A DNA stretch of 64,000 nt from an uncultured Bacteroidota bacterium. Its GTDB lineage: Bacteria; Bacteroidota; Bacteroidia; 2-12-FULL-35-15. How positions within the stretch are numbered: the stretch's first letter is position 1; every line of letters begins with the position of its first letter. Below are positions 1-10,593 of the stretch, in pieces. The notes under the pieces were generated by a model. That model worked only from the letters and a program-made list of their open reading frames with translations, ran no database searches and was not told where the DNA came from. The translations under genes were made by a program, and so were the position numbers. The stretch is taken from NCBI GenBank assembly GCA_903847205.1, contig CAINDA010000026.1, positions 51,473-115,472 on the forward strand, given 5' to 3'.

Positions 1-2
1 TG

Positions 3-911
3 CCCGCCTTCGGCGATTTAGACGGCGATGGCGATGCCGACATGATAATAGGCGGTTTGGATGGAAAGCTTCAGTATTTCGAAAACAATGCGCCTATCGG
101 CAGTCCGGCTAATTTTGTTTTATCTCAGGCTAATTTTAAAAACTCTTTCAACCATCCCATTGACATAGGTGATTGTGCCGCCCCTCAGATTGTGGATGTT
201 GATAATGACGGCAAAAATGATTTAGTGATAGGCGGGAGGAATGGAAAAATTACCTATTATCACCATACAGGAATTGGTACGGAGCATGTACCTGTAATGG
301 ATTCGGTTACTAATTATTGGGGTGATGTTAAAGTAACTCAATATGGATATACAACCGGATACAGCACTCCTTTTGTATTTAAACAAAGCGGTGTCACAAA
401 ATTATTAGCCGGCTCTGAAGAAGGACACCTGCGCTTGTATGGCAATATTGACGGTAATTTAAACGGCAGCTTTACTATGCTGGATTCTGTGTATCTGAAT
501 ATTTACGAAGGTACCCGCACCGCTTTAACCGGTGCAGATATAACCAATGATGGATACATGGATCTGATAATCGGCAATTATGCGGGCGGTGTTTCTTATT
601 ACAAAGGGTGTTCAACTATTCTATCAATAAATAATATTGATAATTCTGTTCACTGGCATTTTGATTTGTTCCCTAACCCCGCGGATAATACTGTAAACGT
701 AAAAATCCAAATGGATAACAACAATGCTTATACGCTTGATCTATATACCATCATGGGGCAGCTGGTAATGTCTCAGAAAATAATTAATAATACGGCAGTA
801 CTCCGCACCGGAAATTTATCGCAGGGGATTTATATCTGCAAAGTATCTGAAATAAATAATTCAGGCAATAAGATTAACTCTTTGGTAAAGCGCATTGTTA
901 TACAGCATTAA
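3..911 (+). CDS. FG-GAP/VCBS repeat protein with T9SS C-terminal domain (5' truncated by window edge)
   Basis: The open frame enters from the left edge; the first visible residues read PAFGDLDGDGDADMIIGG, a calcium-binding FG-GAP/VCBS blade, and further blades follow (DVDNDGKNDLVIGG, DITNDGYMDLIIGN). The last ~80 residues are a type A T9SS sorting domain (LFPNPADNTVNV ... GIYICKV ... KRIVI). It is therefore a secreted or surface-anchored beta-propeller-like protein of unknown binding partner. The ATG at 42 is internal to a repeat and is not the true start. Followed 30 bp downstream by another T9SS cargo gene on the same strand. Confidence 0.85.
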   Translation, partial: PAFGDLDGDGDADMIIGGLDGKLQYFENNAPIGSPANFVLSQANFKNSFNHPIDIGDCAAPQIVDVDNDGKNDLVIGGRNGKITYYHHTGIGTEHVPVMDSVTNYWGDVKVTQYGYTTGYSTPFVFKQSGVTKLLAGSEEGHLRLYGNIDGNLNGSFTMLDSVYLNIYEGTRTALTGADITNDGYMDLIIGNYAGGVSYYKGCSTILSINNIDNSVHWHFDLFPNPADNTVNVKIQMDNNNAYTLDLYTIMGQLVMSQKIINNTAVLRTGNLSQGIYICKVSEINNSGNKINSLVKRIVIQH

Positions 912-941
912 AAGAATATTTTTTATATCTATCCAATTTAA

Positions 942-3035
942 ATGAAAATATTAAATACCCTTACAGCAGTAGTCTCAGCTGGATTAATAAGCACAAATAT
1001 ACTGTCGCAGTCTTTAACACCGGTTTCTTCTTTTGGCAGCAACCCCGGAAGTTTGAATATGTACACCTACGTTCCTACGGGAATCAGCAGTCCGGCAGCA
1101 TTGGTTGTTGCCATGCATGGCTGTACCGAAACAGCAGCGATATATGCAGCACAGTCGGGCTGGGATAAACTGGCGGACAGGCATAAATTTTATATGGTTT
1201 ATCCTGAGCAGATAAGTGCTAATAACAGCAGTATGTGCTTTAATTGGTTTGATGCAACGGATCAAAGCAGAAGCCAGGGAGAGGCTTTATCCATCAAACA
1301 AATGGTGGATTATATGAAATCCCATTACAGTATTGATACAACAAAAATTTTTGTTACAGGTTTATCTGCCGGGGCAGGAATGACAAGCGTGATGCTGGCA
1401 GCATACCCTGAAATATTTAACAAAGGCGCCATCATGGCCGGACTGCCTTATAAAGCTGCCACTTCCAGCGCAACAGCCGGAAACGCCATGTATGGATGGG
1501 TTACCAAAACACCTGCGCAATGGAGTGCTCTGGTGAAAAATGAAAACCCTTCTTATACAGGGCCTTTCCCTCATGCTGCAATATTCCACGGCACTTCTGA
1601 TCTGGTAGTAAATATTAATAATGCAACGGAACTTATTAAGCAGTGGACAGATTTAAACAACGCAGATCAAACGGCGGACAGTACCAATACATCATTTCAG
1701 GGCAATTCACTTGTTGAGGAAACAATTTATAATGACAACGCAAACAAACCTGTTGTATATTATTATAAAATAACCAGCATGGGCCATGGTATTTCTCTTG
1801 ATACAGGAAGCTGTCCCAGACAAGGCGGTACCACAGGAACCTATGCGCTCGAAGAGCATTTTAATTCGACCTACCAGGCTGCGCACTTTTTTAATATTCT
1901 AAAAAATCCATATTCTATTACAGGTGCAATACAGGTTAATGAAAATGCGACTAACGTAACTTACAGCGTGGTTAATACTGCTGGTTCAACTTATTCATGG
2001 GCGGTGCCTGCGGGAGCTATTATTGCGGGCGGGCAGGGGACACATTCAATAACAGTTAATTTTGCTACTGCCAGCGGGAATGTAACGGTGCAAGAAACAA
2101 CCGGTGCCGGCTGTAAAAACGATATTGCTTCATTGTATGTTACGGTTCAGTTTAATGTTTCTGTTTCTCAGACATCGTATCTGCTCTGTCATAATTCATC
2201 TTCTGGAGCAGCACTTGCCGTTGCTGCCTCGGGCGGAACAGGGCCTTATACTTACTCCTGGTCGCCAAGCGGAGGGACGAACATAACCGCGAGCGGGCTG
2301 GCTGCAGGTGTTTATACGGTTACCGTTACAGATCATGCAAATGTTGTTGTTGCTTCTTCGGGTTTTACTGTCACACCTCCGGCCCTGATTACGGCGAGTC
2401 AAACACGAACTCTTTGTGCCGGACAGTCAATAAATGTAGGATCACATACATATAATTCAAGCAATACTTATACTGATACTTTATCTGCTTTGAACAGCTG
2501 CGACAGCGTATTAACAACCCATTTGACTGTTTACCCTTTAACGCCGGTTTCATTGAGCATATCCGGAAACGACTCACTCTGCAGTGCAGCCAGTGCTTTT
2601 GTTTTATCCGGCGGAAGCCCGTCAGGAGGGGTTTACAGCGGGGCAGGTATTAGCAGCGGAAACTTCAATCCTGCTGGGGCAAATATCGGATGGGATGCTG
2701 TTACCTATACTTTTATTGATGCAAATAATTGTCCCGGTACAGCTAAAGACTCCATCTATATCAGCAATTGTATCACTACAGGCTTAACAGATTCTGAGGT
2801 TTCAAAAAACATTCGCATTTATCCTAATCCCGCTGCAGGTGCTGTTAACATAGCTATTGACGGCGGTATTCTTTTGGAAGTGAAAATTTATAACAGTGCA
2901 GGAGCATTGGTTTTAGTAAAACAATTTAACCGCAATAAAGCTGAATTAGATATTCATACACTGCCGGAGGGCTTGTATTTATTGAACCTGAAAACTGACA
3001 AGGGAATTATTACACGGAACATTCTGAAACAATAA
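942..3035 (+). CDS. Secreted PHB-depolymerase-family esterase with PKD/SprB-type repeats and T9SS domain
   Basis: 697 aa. Residues 1-22 form a signal peptide. Residues ~30-320 match the Esterase_PHB/LpqC alpha/beta-hydrolase family: oxyanion region MHGC, nucleophile Ser142 in GLSAG, acid in GTSDLVV and histidine in MGHGIS. A PKD-like module follows, then a SprB-type repeat (ASGGTGPYTYSWSP ... GLAAGVYTVTVTD) and a T9SS type A C-terminus (IYPNPAAGAVNIAI ... GLYLLNLKT). Likely a secreted carboxylesterase acting on polyesters or feruloyl/acetyl groups; substrate cannot be read from sequence. No catalytic residue is missing. Confidence 0.85.
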   Translation: MKILNTLTAVVSAGLISTNILSQSLTPVSSFGSNPGSLNMYTYVPTGISSPAALVVAMHGCTETAAIYAAQSGWDKLADRHKFYMVYPEQISANNSSMCFNWFDATDQSRSQGEALSIKQMVDYMKSHYSIDTTKIFVTGLSAGAGMTSVMLAAYPEIFNKGAIMAGLPYKAATSSATAGNAMYGWVTKTPAQWSALVKNENPSYTGPFPHAAIFHGTSDLVVNINNATELIKQWTDLNNADQTADSTNTSFQGNSLVEETIYNDNANKPVVYYYKITSMGHGISLDTGSCPRQGGTTGTYALEEHFNSTYQAAHFFNILKNPYSITGAIQVNENATNVTYSVVNTAGSTYSWAVPAGAIIAGGQGTHSITVNFATASGNVTVQETTGAGCKNDIASLYVTVQFNVSVSQTSYLLCHNSSSGAALAVAASGGTGPYTYSWSPSGGTNITASGLAAGVYTVTVTDHANVVVASSGFTVTPPALITASQTRTLCAGQSINVGSHTYNSSNTYTDTLSALNSCDSVLTTHLTVYPLTPVSLSISGNDSLCSAASAFVLSGGSPSGGVYSGAGISSGNFNPAGANIGWDAVTYTFIDANNCPGTAKDSIYISNCITTGLTDSEVSKNIRIYPNPAAGAVNIAIDGGILLEVKIYNSAGALVLVKQFNRNKAELDIHTLPEGLYLLNLKTDKGIITRNILKQ

Positions 3036-3196
3036 AGGTTTCAGATTTAATTTTTATCAGTCAAATAATATCTTTAACTAATCCTTTTCTCCGGGGATAT
3101 TTCAGGCAGATTGTGATCTCTCTAAAAATAAAATAATTTCGAAGCTGTTATTATTTCAATGATGAATGATACTTTTGGGGTAAAATCTAAAATTCC

Positions 3197-3565
3197 ATGC
3201 GCGGACTTTATACTATCCTTCTCCTGATTCTTTCCAATACATTTATGACCTTCGCCTGGTACGGCCATTTAAAATTTAAGGAAATGAAATGGTTCGAAAA
3301 CCTCGGAATCATTGCCATTGTGCTCATCAGCTGGGGAATCGCTTTATTTGAATATATTTTTCAGGTGCCTGCAAACAGGCTTGGATTCAAGGAAAATGGA
3401 GGTCCGTTTTCTTTGGTAGAATTAAAAGTTGTTCAGGAAGCGATCACTCTTACAGTGTTTACAGTATTTACACTTGTGTTTTTTAAAAACGAAGTGCTTC
3501 GCTGGAATCACCTTGTGGGATTTGTTTTTCTTGTATTGGCGGTTTATTTTATTTTTAAAAAATGA
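3197..3565 (+). CDS. DUF486 (DMT-like) small membrane protein
   Basis: 122 aa with four hydrophobic helices, typical of the DUF486 family, which is related to EmrE/DMT transporters. Family hallmarks seen are the N-terminal NTFMTFAWYGHLKF, the central FEYIFQVPANRLGF and the terminal FVFLVLAVYFIFKK. Inner-membrane location is clear; transport substrate is unknown for the family. Standalone gene between the esterase and the PLP enzyme. Confidence 0.85.
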   Translation: MRGLYTILLLILSNTFMTFAWYGHLKFKEMKWFENLGIIAIVLISWGIALFEYIFQVPANRLGFKENGGPFSLVELKVVQEAITLTVFTVFTLVFFKNEVLRWNHLVGFVFLVLAVYFIFKK

Positions 3566-3670
3566 CACAGCACCGAATTTATAATTTCTAAAACTAATCT
3601 GCAGCTTTCAGTTTTCCCGATAAGATTTTAATGTTATCGGTACATCATACAAAAATGAAATCAAACTCTT

Positions 3671-4828
3671 TTGGATATTTCATACATATTAAACCACCTA
3701 GGCGAAGAACGCGAAGAATATTATGGAGCAGTTGCACCGCCGGTATTTCAGACAAGTAATTTTTGTTTTAAAACGGTTTCTGAAATGCGTGAAAAATTAA
3801 AACACGAATTAGAAACACCGTTTTATACAAGGGGCTATAACCCGACTGTGACAATACTCCGCAAGAAACTAGCAGCTTTGGAAGGAGCAGAAGATGCACT
3901 TGTTTTTTCGAGCGGAAGCGCGGCTGTTGCTGCGGCTATAATGAGTGTTGTAAAAGGCGGAGATCATGTTATATGCGTTGAAAAACCTTACAGCTGGACG
4001 AATACTTTATTAACTAAATTCCTTTCGAAATACGGCGTTGAATGCACGTTTGTTGATGGAAGAGAAACTGCAGTTTTTGAAAAAGCCATTCAGGCGAATA
4101 CAAAATTGATATATCTCGAAAGCCCTAATTCATTAACGTTTGAGCTGCAGGACATTACTGCCGTTAATGCGATTGCCAAATCAAAAAACATTATCACCAT
4201 CATTGATAACAGCTACAGCTCGCCTATCAATCAAACACCAATTGCATTTGGTGTTGATATGGTTGTACATTCTGCAACCAAATATTTGAACGGACACAGC
4301 GATGTGCTGGCAGGTGTTGTATGCGGATCGAAAGAAAGGATAATGAAAATGATGGCGGAAGAGTACATGACCATCGGAGGCATTATTTCTGCGCATGAAG
4401 CAGCACAGATACTGCGGGGTTTGAGAACACTTGAACTCCGCGTAAACAAAAGCTCTGAAAGCGCTGATAAAATTGTACGCTTCCTCGAAAATCATCCTAA
4501 AATAAAACAAATCAATTATCCTTTTTCATCTGCTAACCCTCAGCTAAGTCTTGCAAAAAAACAAATGAAACAGGGAGGCGGAATGTTTTCAATTGTACTT
4601 AATGCTGAAAAACCTGAGCAGGTTGAGAACTTCTGCGACAGCCTGAAACGCTTCCTTATCGCCACTTCCTGGGGCGGTTATGAATCATTGGTTTTTCCCA
4701 TTTGTGCTTTAGGAGCGAGCAAGAGTTTTGAAAATCCGCTGCCCTGGAATCTTATACGTCTTTACATCGGGCTCGAAGATGCCGATCTGCTGATTGAAGA
4801 TCTGCAGCAGGCTTTGGAAAAAATATGA
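3671..4828 (+). CDS. Cys/Met-metabolism PLP-dependent enzyme (cystathionine gamma-synthase/beta-lyase family)
   Basis: 385 aa, normal length for the trans-sulfuration family. The PLP lysine is Lys204 in HSATKYLNGHSDVLAG; the phosphate-binding SSGSAAVAAA motif and the aspartate in IIDNSYSSP are present. Likely cleaves or forms cystathionine-type C-S bonds; exact reaction (CGS, CBL or methionine gamma-lyase) cannot be separated by eye. Start is a TTG: an in-frame TGA lies five codons upstream and the ATG at 3655 is in another frame, while the family N-terminus (ISYILNHLGEE) begins right after the TTG. Confidence 0.85.
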   Translation: MDISYILNHLGEEREEYYGAVAPPVFQTSNFCFKTVSEMREKLKHELETPFYTRGYNPTVTILRKKLAALEGAEDALVFSSGSAAVAAAIMSVVKGGDHVICVEKPYSWTNTLLTKFLSKYGVECTFVDGRETAVFEKAIQANTKLIYLESPNSLTFELQDITAVNAIAKSKNIITIIDNSYSSPINQTPIAFGVDMVVHSATKYLNGHSDVLAGVVCGSKERIMKMMAEEYMTIGGIISAHEAAQILRGLRTLELRVNKSSESADKIVRFLENHPKIKQINYPFSSANPQLSLAKKQMKQGGGMFSIVLNAEKPEQVENFCDSLKRFLIATSWGGYESLVFPICALGASKSFENPLPWNLIRLYIGLEDADLLIEDLQQALEKI

Positions 4829-4885
4829 TTCCATTTCGGCTTTAGATAAAAAATTACATCGATACATTCTTTCTATATTTGCCCT

Positions 4886-5452
4886 ATGAATTTTAATTTA
4901 AAAGAAATAGCTACCATCACCATGATTTTGTTCGCAGTGATAGATGTAGTAGGCTCTCTCCCCGTTCTTCTTGATTTACAAAATAAACTCGGCAAGCTGG
5001 AACCCGTCAAAATCACTCTTGTTTCAGGTCTTATCATGATTGTTTTTATGTTTATAGGGCAGTCCATTTTATCCTTAATCGGGATAGATGTAAGTTCATT
5101 TGCCATTGCTGGATCATTCATCATTTTTATTTTGGCGATGGAAATGATTTTAGGAATCAGATTTTACAAAGATGATTCTGCCGCCACGGCATCTGTTGTT
5201 CCTATTGCTTTTCCGCTTATTGCCGGAACAGGAACATTAACAACTCTTTTATCTCTTCGTGCAGAATACCAGATTGAAAATATTATTATAGCAATAGTAA
5301 TAAATCTCTTTTTCGTTTATGTGGTGCTGCGAAACACCTACCGTCTCGAAAAAATATTAGGCCCCGGCGGAATTAATGTTTTGCGGAAAGTGTTCGGTAT
5401 TATTTTATTAGCAATTGCTGTAAAGTTATTCAGAACACACGCAGGCCTTTAG
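4886..5452 (+). CDS. MarC-family integral membrane protein
   Basis: 188 aa with about six membrane helices; the MarC signature is seen in the FAVIDVVGSLPVLL opening and in the VVPIAFPLIAGTGTLTTLLSL segment. MarC proteins sit in the inner membrane; function is not established despite the historical antibiotic-resistance name. A TATATTTG element (4874-4881) resembling the Bacteroidota -7 box lies directly before the ATG, which would make a nearly leaderless transcript; no matching -33 TTG was seen, so this may be chance. Confidence 0.88.
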   Translation: MNFNLKEIATITMILFAVIDVVGSLPVLLDLQNKLGKLEPVKITLVSGLIMIVFMFIGQSILSLIGIDVSSFAIAGSFIIFILAMEMILGIRFYKDDSAATASVVPIAFPLIAGTGTLTTLLSLRAEYQIENIIIAIVINLFFVYVVLRNTYRLEKILGPGGINVLRKVFGIILLAIAVKLFRTHAGL

Positions 5453-5479
5453 CAGAAACCGGAAACTCATTTTAAAATT

Positions 5480-5956
5480 ATGATTTCAATTTATACCGAT
5501 GGAGCATCACGCGGAAACCCAGGCCCTGGAGGTTATGGCGCCGTTATGATTTATGGAACGCTTCGCAAAGAGCTTTCAGAAGGCTACAGGCTGACTACTA
5601 ATAACCGCATGGAATTAATGAGTGTTATAGCCGCATTGGAAGCTCTTAAAAAAGAGGGGACAGCGGTTACCATTTATTCTGATTCAAAATACGTGGTGGA
5701 CTCGGTTGAAAAGAAATGGGTATTCGGATGGGAGAAAAAAAATTTTAAAGAAAAAAAAAATCCTGATTTGTGGATGCGCTTTTTAATTGTTTATCGTAAA
5801 CATAAGATAAAATTTGTTTGGGTAAAAGGCCATGCCTCCAACAAAGAAAACAACCGATGCGACGAATTGGCTGTTGCTGCTACCCAAGGAGGTCATCTTA
5901 AAATTGACAGCGGTTACGAGAATGAAATGAAAAGTGCAGGCGTTAAACTGCTTTAA
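5480..5956 (+). CDS. rnhA: Ribonuclease HI
   Basis: 158 aa, the usual bacterial RNase HI length. All catalytic residues are visible: Asp7 (YTDGASRGNPGPGGYGA), Glu45 (NRMELM), Asp68 (YSDSKYVVD) and Asp128 (NNRCDELA), plus His118 in WVKGHAS. Degrades the RNA strand of RNA-DNA hybrids in the cytoplasm (primer removal, R-loops). Starts 27 bp after marC on the same strand. Confidence 0.95.
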   Translation: MISIYTDGASRGNPGPGGYGAVMIYGTLRKELSEGYRLTTNNRMELMSVIAALEALKKEGTAVTIYSDSKYVVDSVEKKWVFGWEKKNFKEKKNPDLWMRFLIVYRKHKIKFVWVKGHASNKENNRCDELAVAATQGGHLKIDSGYENEMKSAGVKLL

Positions 5957-6252
5957 TACTATTTTAGGAAACCCATTCCTTCTAAATTGTTAATCCGAGT
6001 TCTATTGATTGAATTGAAAAACCGTACGTTTTTCTTTTTTCTGAAAAAAAAGATACCGGCGAAATGTGTGGGACACATTTGACCAGGCCAACGAAGTGCA
6101 TTAAAGAATTAACGATTGCCTTCACCAAGGCTTAACGGCATCGCATTTGTTCAATCCTCACGCGAGTTTTCATATATCAAATTTCAAACTAAAAATAAAT
6201 AAGAAGAAAGAAACATTCTTTTTGTTTTCTGTATGTTTTGAAAACGTTTGCA
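5957..6252. other. Intergenic region between convergent rnhA and ftsX, with a hairpin
   Basis: Holds no credible ORF. A perfect 8-bp hairpin with a GGG loop lies at 6062-6080 (aaatgtgt/acacattt). It lacks a clear T tract on either strand. Probably a 3' UTR/termination zone for the two convergent genes. Confidence 0.4.
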
Positions 6253-7119
6253 CTAATACAGCTCATTGGACTTTACGCGGAGATACTTTCTTACAGACAT
6301 CGAGGTGCTGATCCAGGAAATAATAATTCCGATAATAATTACTAATGCAAATAAGGTAGTCAGCATTTTTTCATCCTGCAGTTCTCTTAACTCAGGCAGC
6401 TGTTTTTGAGCAAAGTAAAGAACTCCGATAAGCATAAGGATAGCAATCAAAGCGCCGTATATACCATGCTTAACCCCTTTTATCACAAAAGGCCGCCTGA
6501 TAAAACTTTGAGTGGCGCCAACCAGCTGCATTGTTTTTATTATAAAACGTTTGCTGTAAATTGAAAGGCGGATTGTATTATTTATAAGCGCAATTGCAAT
6601 AATCATTAGCAGTCCGCTAAAGATTAAAATAACAAGGCTGATTTTCTGAACATTTTCATTGATCAGGGCGACTAATGATTTTTGATAGACTACTTCTTTT
6701 ACAAGTTTACTGCTGAGCAGTCCTTTTTCTATCCAGGCAATGCTGTCCACATTAGCATACGCAGCTTTTAGGTGAACATTGATGGATGCCAGCAGAGGAT
6801 TGTACCCCAGGAAATTAATAAAATCTTCGCCCAGATCTTTTTGCAGGCGTTTGGCAGCTTCGTCTTTGGTAATAAATTCGGTTGACTTAACAAAATCAGA
6901 GGCATCGAGTGTTTTTGCCAAACGCTGCACATCCACTTCTTTTACACCCTCGTTTAAAATAATCTGGATGCCGATATTTTCTTTCATATTGTCGGACAGC
7001 TTGCGTGTATTAAGTACAATAATACCAAGCAGCCCCAGCATAAATAAGACCAATGAAAGGCTTACTACTGTTGTAATTGACGACCCTATTAATTTACGCT
7101 TTGAATATTTCTCGAACAC
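6253..7119 (-). CDS. ftsX: Cell-division ABC-transporter-like permease FtsX
   Basis: 288 aa with the FtsX layout: a cytoplasmic N-terminal tail, first helix (VVSLSLVLFMLGLLGIIVL), a ~110-residue periplasmic loop and three C-terminal helices (SLVILIFSGLLMIIAIALINNTI onward). In the family it pairs with FtsE and relays ATP hydrolysis to peptidoglycan hydrolases at the septum. ftsE is not adjacent here. Divergent from leuS; the gap of 174 bp holds both promoters. Confidence 0.9.
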   Translation of the reverse strand: MFEKYSKRKLIGSSITTVVSLSLVLFMLGLLGIIVLNTRKLSDNMKENIGIQIILNEGVKEVDVQRLAKTLDASDFVKSTEFITKDEAAKRLQKDLGEDFINFLGYNPLLASINVHLKAAYANVDSIAWIEKGLLSSKLVKEVVYQKSLVALINENVQKISLVILIFSGLLMIIAIALINNTIRLSIYSKRFIIKTMQLVGATQSFIRRPFVIKGVKHGIYGALIAILMLIGVLYFAQKQLPELRELQDEKMLTTLFALVIIIGIIISWISTSMSVRKYLRVKSNELY

Positions 7120-7251
7120 GATGACAAATTTTGTGCAGCTAAAGTAGCCATTTTAATGCTGCATTTATTGGAGGCTGTAGTTTGAAATAAACAATGAAGG
7201 GTTAATAACTGTCCTAAAGGCAACGGATTAAATAAAGAGAGTGCTTTTTTG

Positions 7252-7259
7252 TATCTTCG
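7252..7259 (+). promoter_or_regulatory. Possible -7 element of the leuS promoter
   Basis: TATCTTCG fits the Bacteroidota -7 consensus TANNTTTG at seven of eight positions and lies 34 bp before the leuS ATG. No convincing TTG -33 element is seen at the expected distance, so this is weak. Confidence 0.3.
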
Positions 7260-7293
7260 CAAGCTATTAATTTCAAGCAAAAATAGTTTACAA

Positions 7294-10248
7294 ATGGAAT
7301 ACAATTTCAGAGAAGTAGAAAAAAACTGGCAGGCCTACTGGGCCAAAAACAAAACCTTTAAAACAGAGGATACATCGGCTAAACCAAAATATTATGTTTT
7401 GGATATGTTCCCATACCCAAGCGGGGCCGGCCTGCATGTTGGACATCCATTAGGTTACATAGCATCCGATATTTTCGCACGTTATAAAAGGCTGAAAGGT
7501 TTTAATGTGCTCCACCCTATGGGGTATGATTCATTCGGGCTGCCTGCAGAACAGTATGCTATTCAAACCGGGCAGCACCCTGAAATAACAACTAAAACAA
7601 ATATTGCGCGTTACCGCGAACAGCTTGATAAAATTGGCTTTTCATTCGACTGGGACAGGGAAGTAAGAACATCCGACCCCGGCTATTATAAATGGACGCA
7701 ATGGATTTTTATACAGCTTTTTAATTCCTGGTATAACCCTGAAACAAATAAAGCGGAGCCCATCACTGCTTTGATAAATAAATTTCGCAGCGGAACTCTC
7801 ACTATTGAAGGAGGCTGGGGACAGGTATGGGACACTCTTTCAGAAAAACAGCAATCCGATATTTTATTAAATTACCGTCTGGCATTTTTGAGCGACACTA
7901 TGGTGAACTGGTGTCCGCAATTAGGGACGGTGCTTGCCAACGAAGAAGTAAAAGAAGGTGTTTCCGAACGAGGCGGTTATCCCGTTGAACGGAAATTGAT
8001 GAAACAGTGGAGCCTGCGTATTACGGCTTATGCCGACCGTCTGCTAACTGATTTAGATCAGCTGGACTGGACAGAATCTATTAAAGAAGCACAGCGCAAT
8101 TGGATTGGAAAATCGGAAGGGACTTCGCTTAAATTTAAAGTTGAAAGTTCAAAGTTTGACGAGGTAATCGAAGTGTTTACAACCCGTCCGGATACCATCT
8201 TCGGAGTATCTTTTGTAACGCTAGCTCCCGAGCATGAACTGGTTGAAAAACTAACAACCCTTGAACAAAAAAAAGCTGTTGAGGAATATATTGTTTTTGC
8301 TAAAAACCGCAGTGAACGCGAGCGGATGGCGGATGTAAAAAAGATTACCGGAGTATTTACCGGATCCTATGTTATTCATCCGTTCACCGGAAAACAGGTT
8401 CCCATCTGGATTGGCGATTATGTTTTAGCCGGCTATGGCACAGGCGCTGTAATGGCTGTACCAGGGCACGATTCACGCGATTATGCTTTTGCTTCGCATT
8501 TCGAAATAGAGAAGCTAATCATTATACAACCTCCTGTTGACTGGGATTTCGCGGACAAATCGTATGATGAAAAAGAAGGGAAATTAGTTAACTCTGATTT
8601 CTTAAACGGACTTGAAGTAAAGGCGGCCATCAAAAAAATTATATCAGTTATCGAAGAAAATAAATTAGGAAAAGGCAAAACAAATTTCCGCCTGCGCGAT
8701 GCGATATTCGGGCGTCAACGCTATTGGGGGGAGCCTATTCCTGTTTATTATGAAAATGAAATTCCGAAAGTATTGAATGAAAATGAACTGCCTTTGCTGC
8801 TTCCCGAAGTAGATAAATATTTACCTACTGAAACAGGCGAACCTCCATTGGCACGCGCTTCCTCCTCATGGAAATACGAAGGCAAGTTCGAATATGAATA
8901 TTCTACCATGCCAGGCTGGGCTGGGTCTTCATGGTACTTCCTGCGTTATATGGATGCGTTTAACGATAAAGAATTTGTTTCTAAAGAAGCTGCTGCTTAT
9001 TGGCAGAATGTTGATTTGTACATTGGCGGCGCAGAGCACGCAACAGGGCATTTATTGTATGTGCGTTTCTGGACAAAATTTTTAAATGATCTTGGATTGA
9101 TTCCTGTTTCTGAACCAGCGAAGAAGTTGATTAATCAGGGAATGATACAGGGGGTTAGTGCTTTTGTGTATAGATTAGTTCTCACTGTTTCAAAGAATCC
9201 AGAGGATAATGATGGCGCGAACACTTTATCGTTGTCCGATTTACCGCCAGTATTTATAAGTGAAAAATTCTTTAATATCTTGAAAGAGAATAAAAACAAT
9301 GAAGAAGCGGTAAAAGCATATTTAAGATTTGCAAACGAAACGGGTGCAATAAACGATAGAATAAAGGAACGGCAAAGAAAAACAATAGGAAATCTTAATT
9401 TTGGTGACCCGAAATATCTACAAGTAAACTCTTTACACGTTGATGTGAATTTTGTAAACAATAATGTTTTAGACAAAGAAATTTTTAAAAACTGGCGTGA
9501 AGAATACAAAAATGCCATTTTCATCACAGAAGAAAACGGAGATTACATTTGCGGAAGCGAAGTTGAAAAAATGTCAAAATCAAAATGGAATGTCGTGAGT
9601 CCGGATTTGATGGTAGAACAGCATGGTGCAGACTGCCTTCGCTTATATGAAATGTTTCTTGGTCCATTAGAACAGAGCAAACCATGGAGCACCAGCGGTA
9701 TTTCAGGTGTAAGTAATTTTATCCGCAAGCTTTGGAGGCTTTATCACAATGGAGATGTATTGAATATTTCTGAAGAACCCGCATCAAGACCTGAACTAAA
9801 AACACTTCACAAAACAATCAAAAAAATCAGCTACGATATTGAAAATTTTTCTTTCAATACATCAGTAAGTAATTTTATGATCTGTGTAAACGAGCTCACA
9901 GAGCTGAAATGCAATAAGCGGGAAATATTAGAACCATTGGCAATTCTTATGTCGCCTTATGCACCGCATATTGCGGAGGAGCTGTGGAATAAATTGGGGC
10001 ATACTGAAAGTATTACTTACGCAAAATTTCCAGAGTGCAACGAAAGTTATTTAATTGAAAGTTCATTTAACTATCCTATTTCATTCAACGGAAAAACAAG
10101 ATTTTTCCAGGAGTATGACCGCTCGCTTTCAAAGGAGGATATTGAAAAAGAGATTCTGACTTTAGATCAGACACAGAAATATCTTGAAGGAAAAACACCG
10201 AAAAAAATTATTGTGGTACAGAATAAGATTGTGAATATTGTTATTTAG
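7294..10248 (+). CDS. leuS: Leucyl-tRNA synthetase with an unusual insertion before KMSKS
   Basis: 984 aa; charges tRNA-Leu in the cytoplasm. Start chosen at [16 protein letters not shown], the family N-terminus; an upstream extension to 7249 overlaps the promoter. HVGH (residues 48-51) and KMSKS (~759-763) class I motifs are intact, and the CP1 editing domain ([19 protein letters not shown] ... [15 protein letters not shown]) is complete. Between [11 protein letters not shown] and LHVDVNFV there are about 75 extra charged residues (roughly 628-702) beyond what I remember for Bacteroidota LeuRS. The frame stays open throughout, so this is an insertion and not a frameshift. The 3' end overlaps the convergent downstream gene by 8 bp. 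Confidence 0.95.
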   Translation: MEYNFREVEKNWQAYWAKNKTFKTEDTSAKPKYYVLDMFPYPSGAGLHVGHPLGYIASDIFARYKRLKGFNVLHPMGYDSFGLPAEQYAIQTGQHPEITTKTNIARYREQLDKIGFSFDWDREVRTSDPGYYKWTQWIFIQLFNSWYNPETNKAEPITALINKFRSGTLTIEGGWGQVWDTLSEKQQSDILLNYRLAFLSDTMVNWCPQLGTVLANEEVKEGVSERGGYPVERKLMKQWSLRITAYADRLLTDLDQLDWTESIKEAQRNWIGKSEGTSLKFKVESSKFDEVIEVFTTRPDTIFGVSFVTLAPEHELVEKLTTLEQKKAVEEYIVFAKNRSERERMADVKKITGVFTGSYVIHPFTGKQVPIWIGDYVLAGYGTGAVMAVPGHDSRDYAFASHFEIEKLIIIQPPVDWDFADKSYDEKEGKLVNSDFLNGLEVKAAIKKIISVIEENKLGKGKTNFRLRDAIFGRQRYWGEPIPVYYENEIPKVLNENELPLLLPEVDKYLPTETGEPPLARASSSWKYEGKFEYEYSTMPGWAGSSWYFLRYMDAFNDKEFVSKEAAAYWQNVDLYIGGAEHATGHLLYVRFWTKFLNDLGLIPVSEPAKKLINQGMIQGVSAFVYRLVLTVSKNPEDNDGANTLSLSDLPPVFISEKFFNILKENKNNEEAVKAYLRFANETGAINDRIKERQRKTIGNLNFGDPKYLQVNSLHVDVNFVNNNVLDKEIFKNWREEYKNAIFITEENGDYICGSEVEKMSKSKWNVVSPDLMVEQHGADCLRLYEMFLGPLEQSKPWSTSGISGVSNFIRKLWRLYHNGDVLNISEEPASRPELKTLHKTIKKISYDIENFSFNTSVSNFMICVNELTELKCNKREILEPLAILMSPYAPHIAEELWNKLGHTESITYAKFPECNESYLIESSFNYPISFNGKTRFFQEYDRSLSKEDIEKEILTLDQTQKYLEGKTPKKIIVVQNKIVNIVI

Positions 10249-10591
10249 CCATTCCATTTTTTTGCTCATTACCTTGCAGAATCAGCAAAGTAAGATGCAT
10301 ATAAAAAGACAATAAAGAAATATGATTTCGTTTAAATATTTCGATGAACGACCTGGAGGCATTGGGCATCATTGCAATTAAATCAGCTTTATTTACTTCT
10401 ACAAATGAATTTATATTTGCGATTATATCACCCTCTTCTAAAATCGGAGGTGAATAGATAATATCTGCCGGTTTCGAATTTAAAATTCCAGCCTTACTAA
10501 GGTATGTTTCTTCCAGATTTTCAACGCCCTCCAATTCCAGATCTGGTCTGCCATACACTAATAATTCTGCTTGAAATATATTACAAAACAT
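10241..10591 (-). CDS. C-terminal half of a UspA-like universal stress protein
   Basis: 116 aa. The segment [26 protein letters not shown]...[11 protein letters not shown]...LLIL follows the C-terminal pattern of Bacteroidota UspA domains (acidic stretch, DLIAM, basic loop, SI..., hydrophobic strand). The N-terminal nucleotide-binding strand and a second Usp domain are missing, so it is half of one domain in a family that normally carries ~140 or ~280 residues. Two bases separate it from the TPR gene upstream, suggesting co-transcription. Either a small derived protein or a decayed remnant. Confidence 0.45.
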   Translation of the reverse strand: MFCNIFQAELLVYGRPDLELEGVENLEETYLSKAGILNSKPADIIYSPPILEEGDIIANINSFVEVNKADLIAMMPNASRSFIEIFKRNHISLLSFYMHLTLLILQGNEQKNGMAK

Positions 10592-10593
10592 TT

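Noticed and set aside
7249..7293. LeuRS extension upstream of MEYNF
   Set aside because: It covers the promoter-like TATCTTCG and is not part of the family N-terminus.
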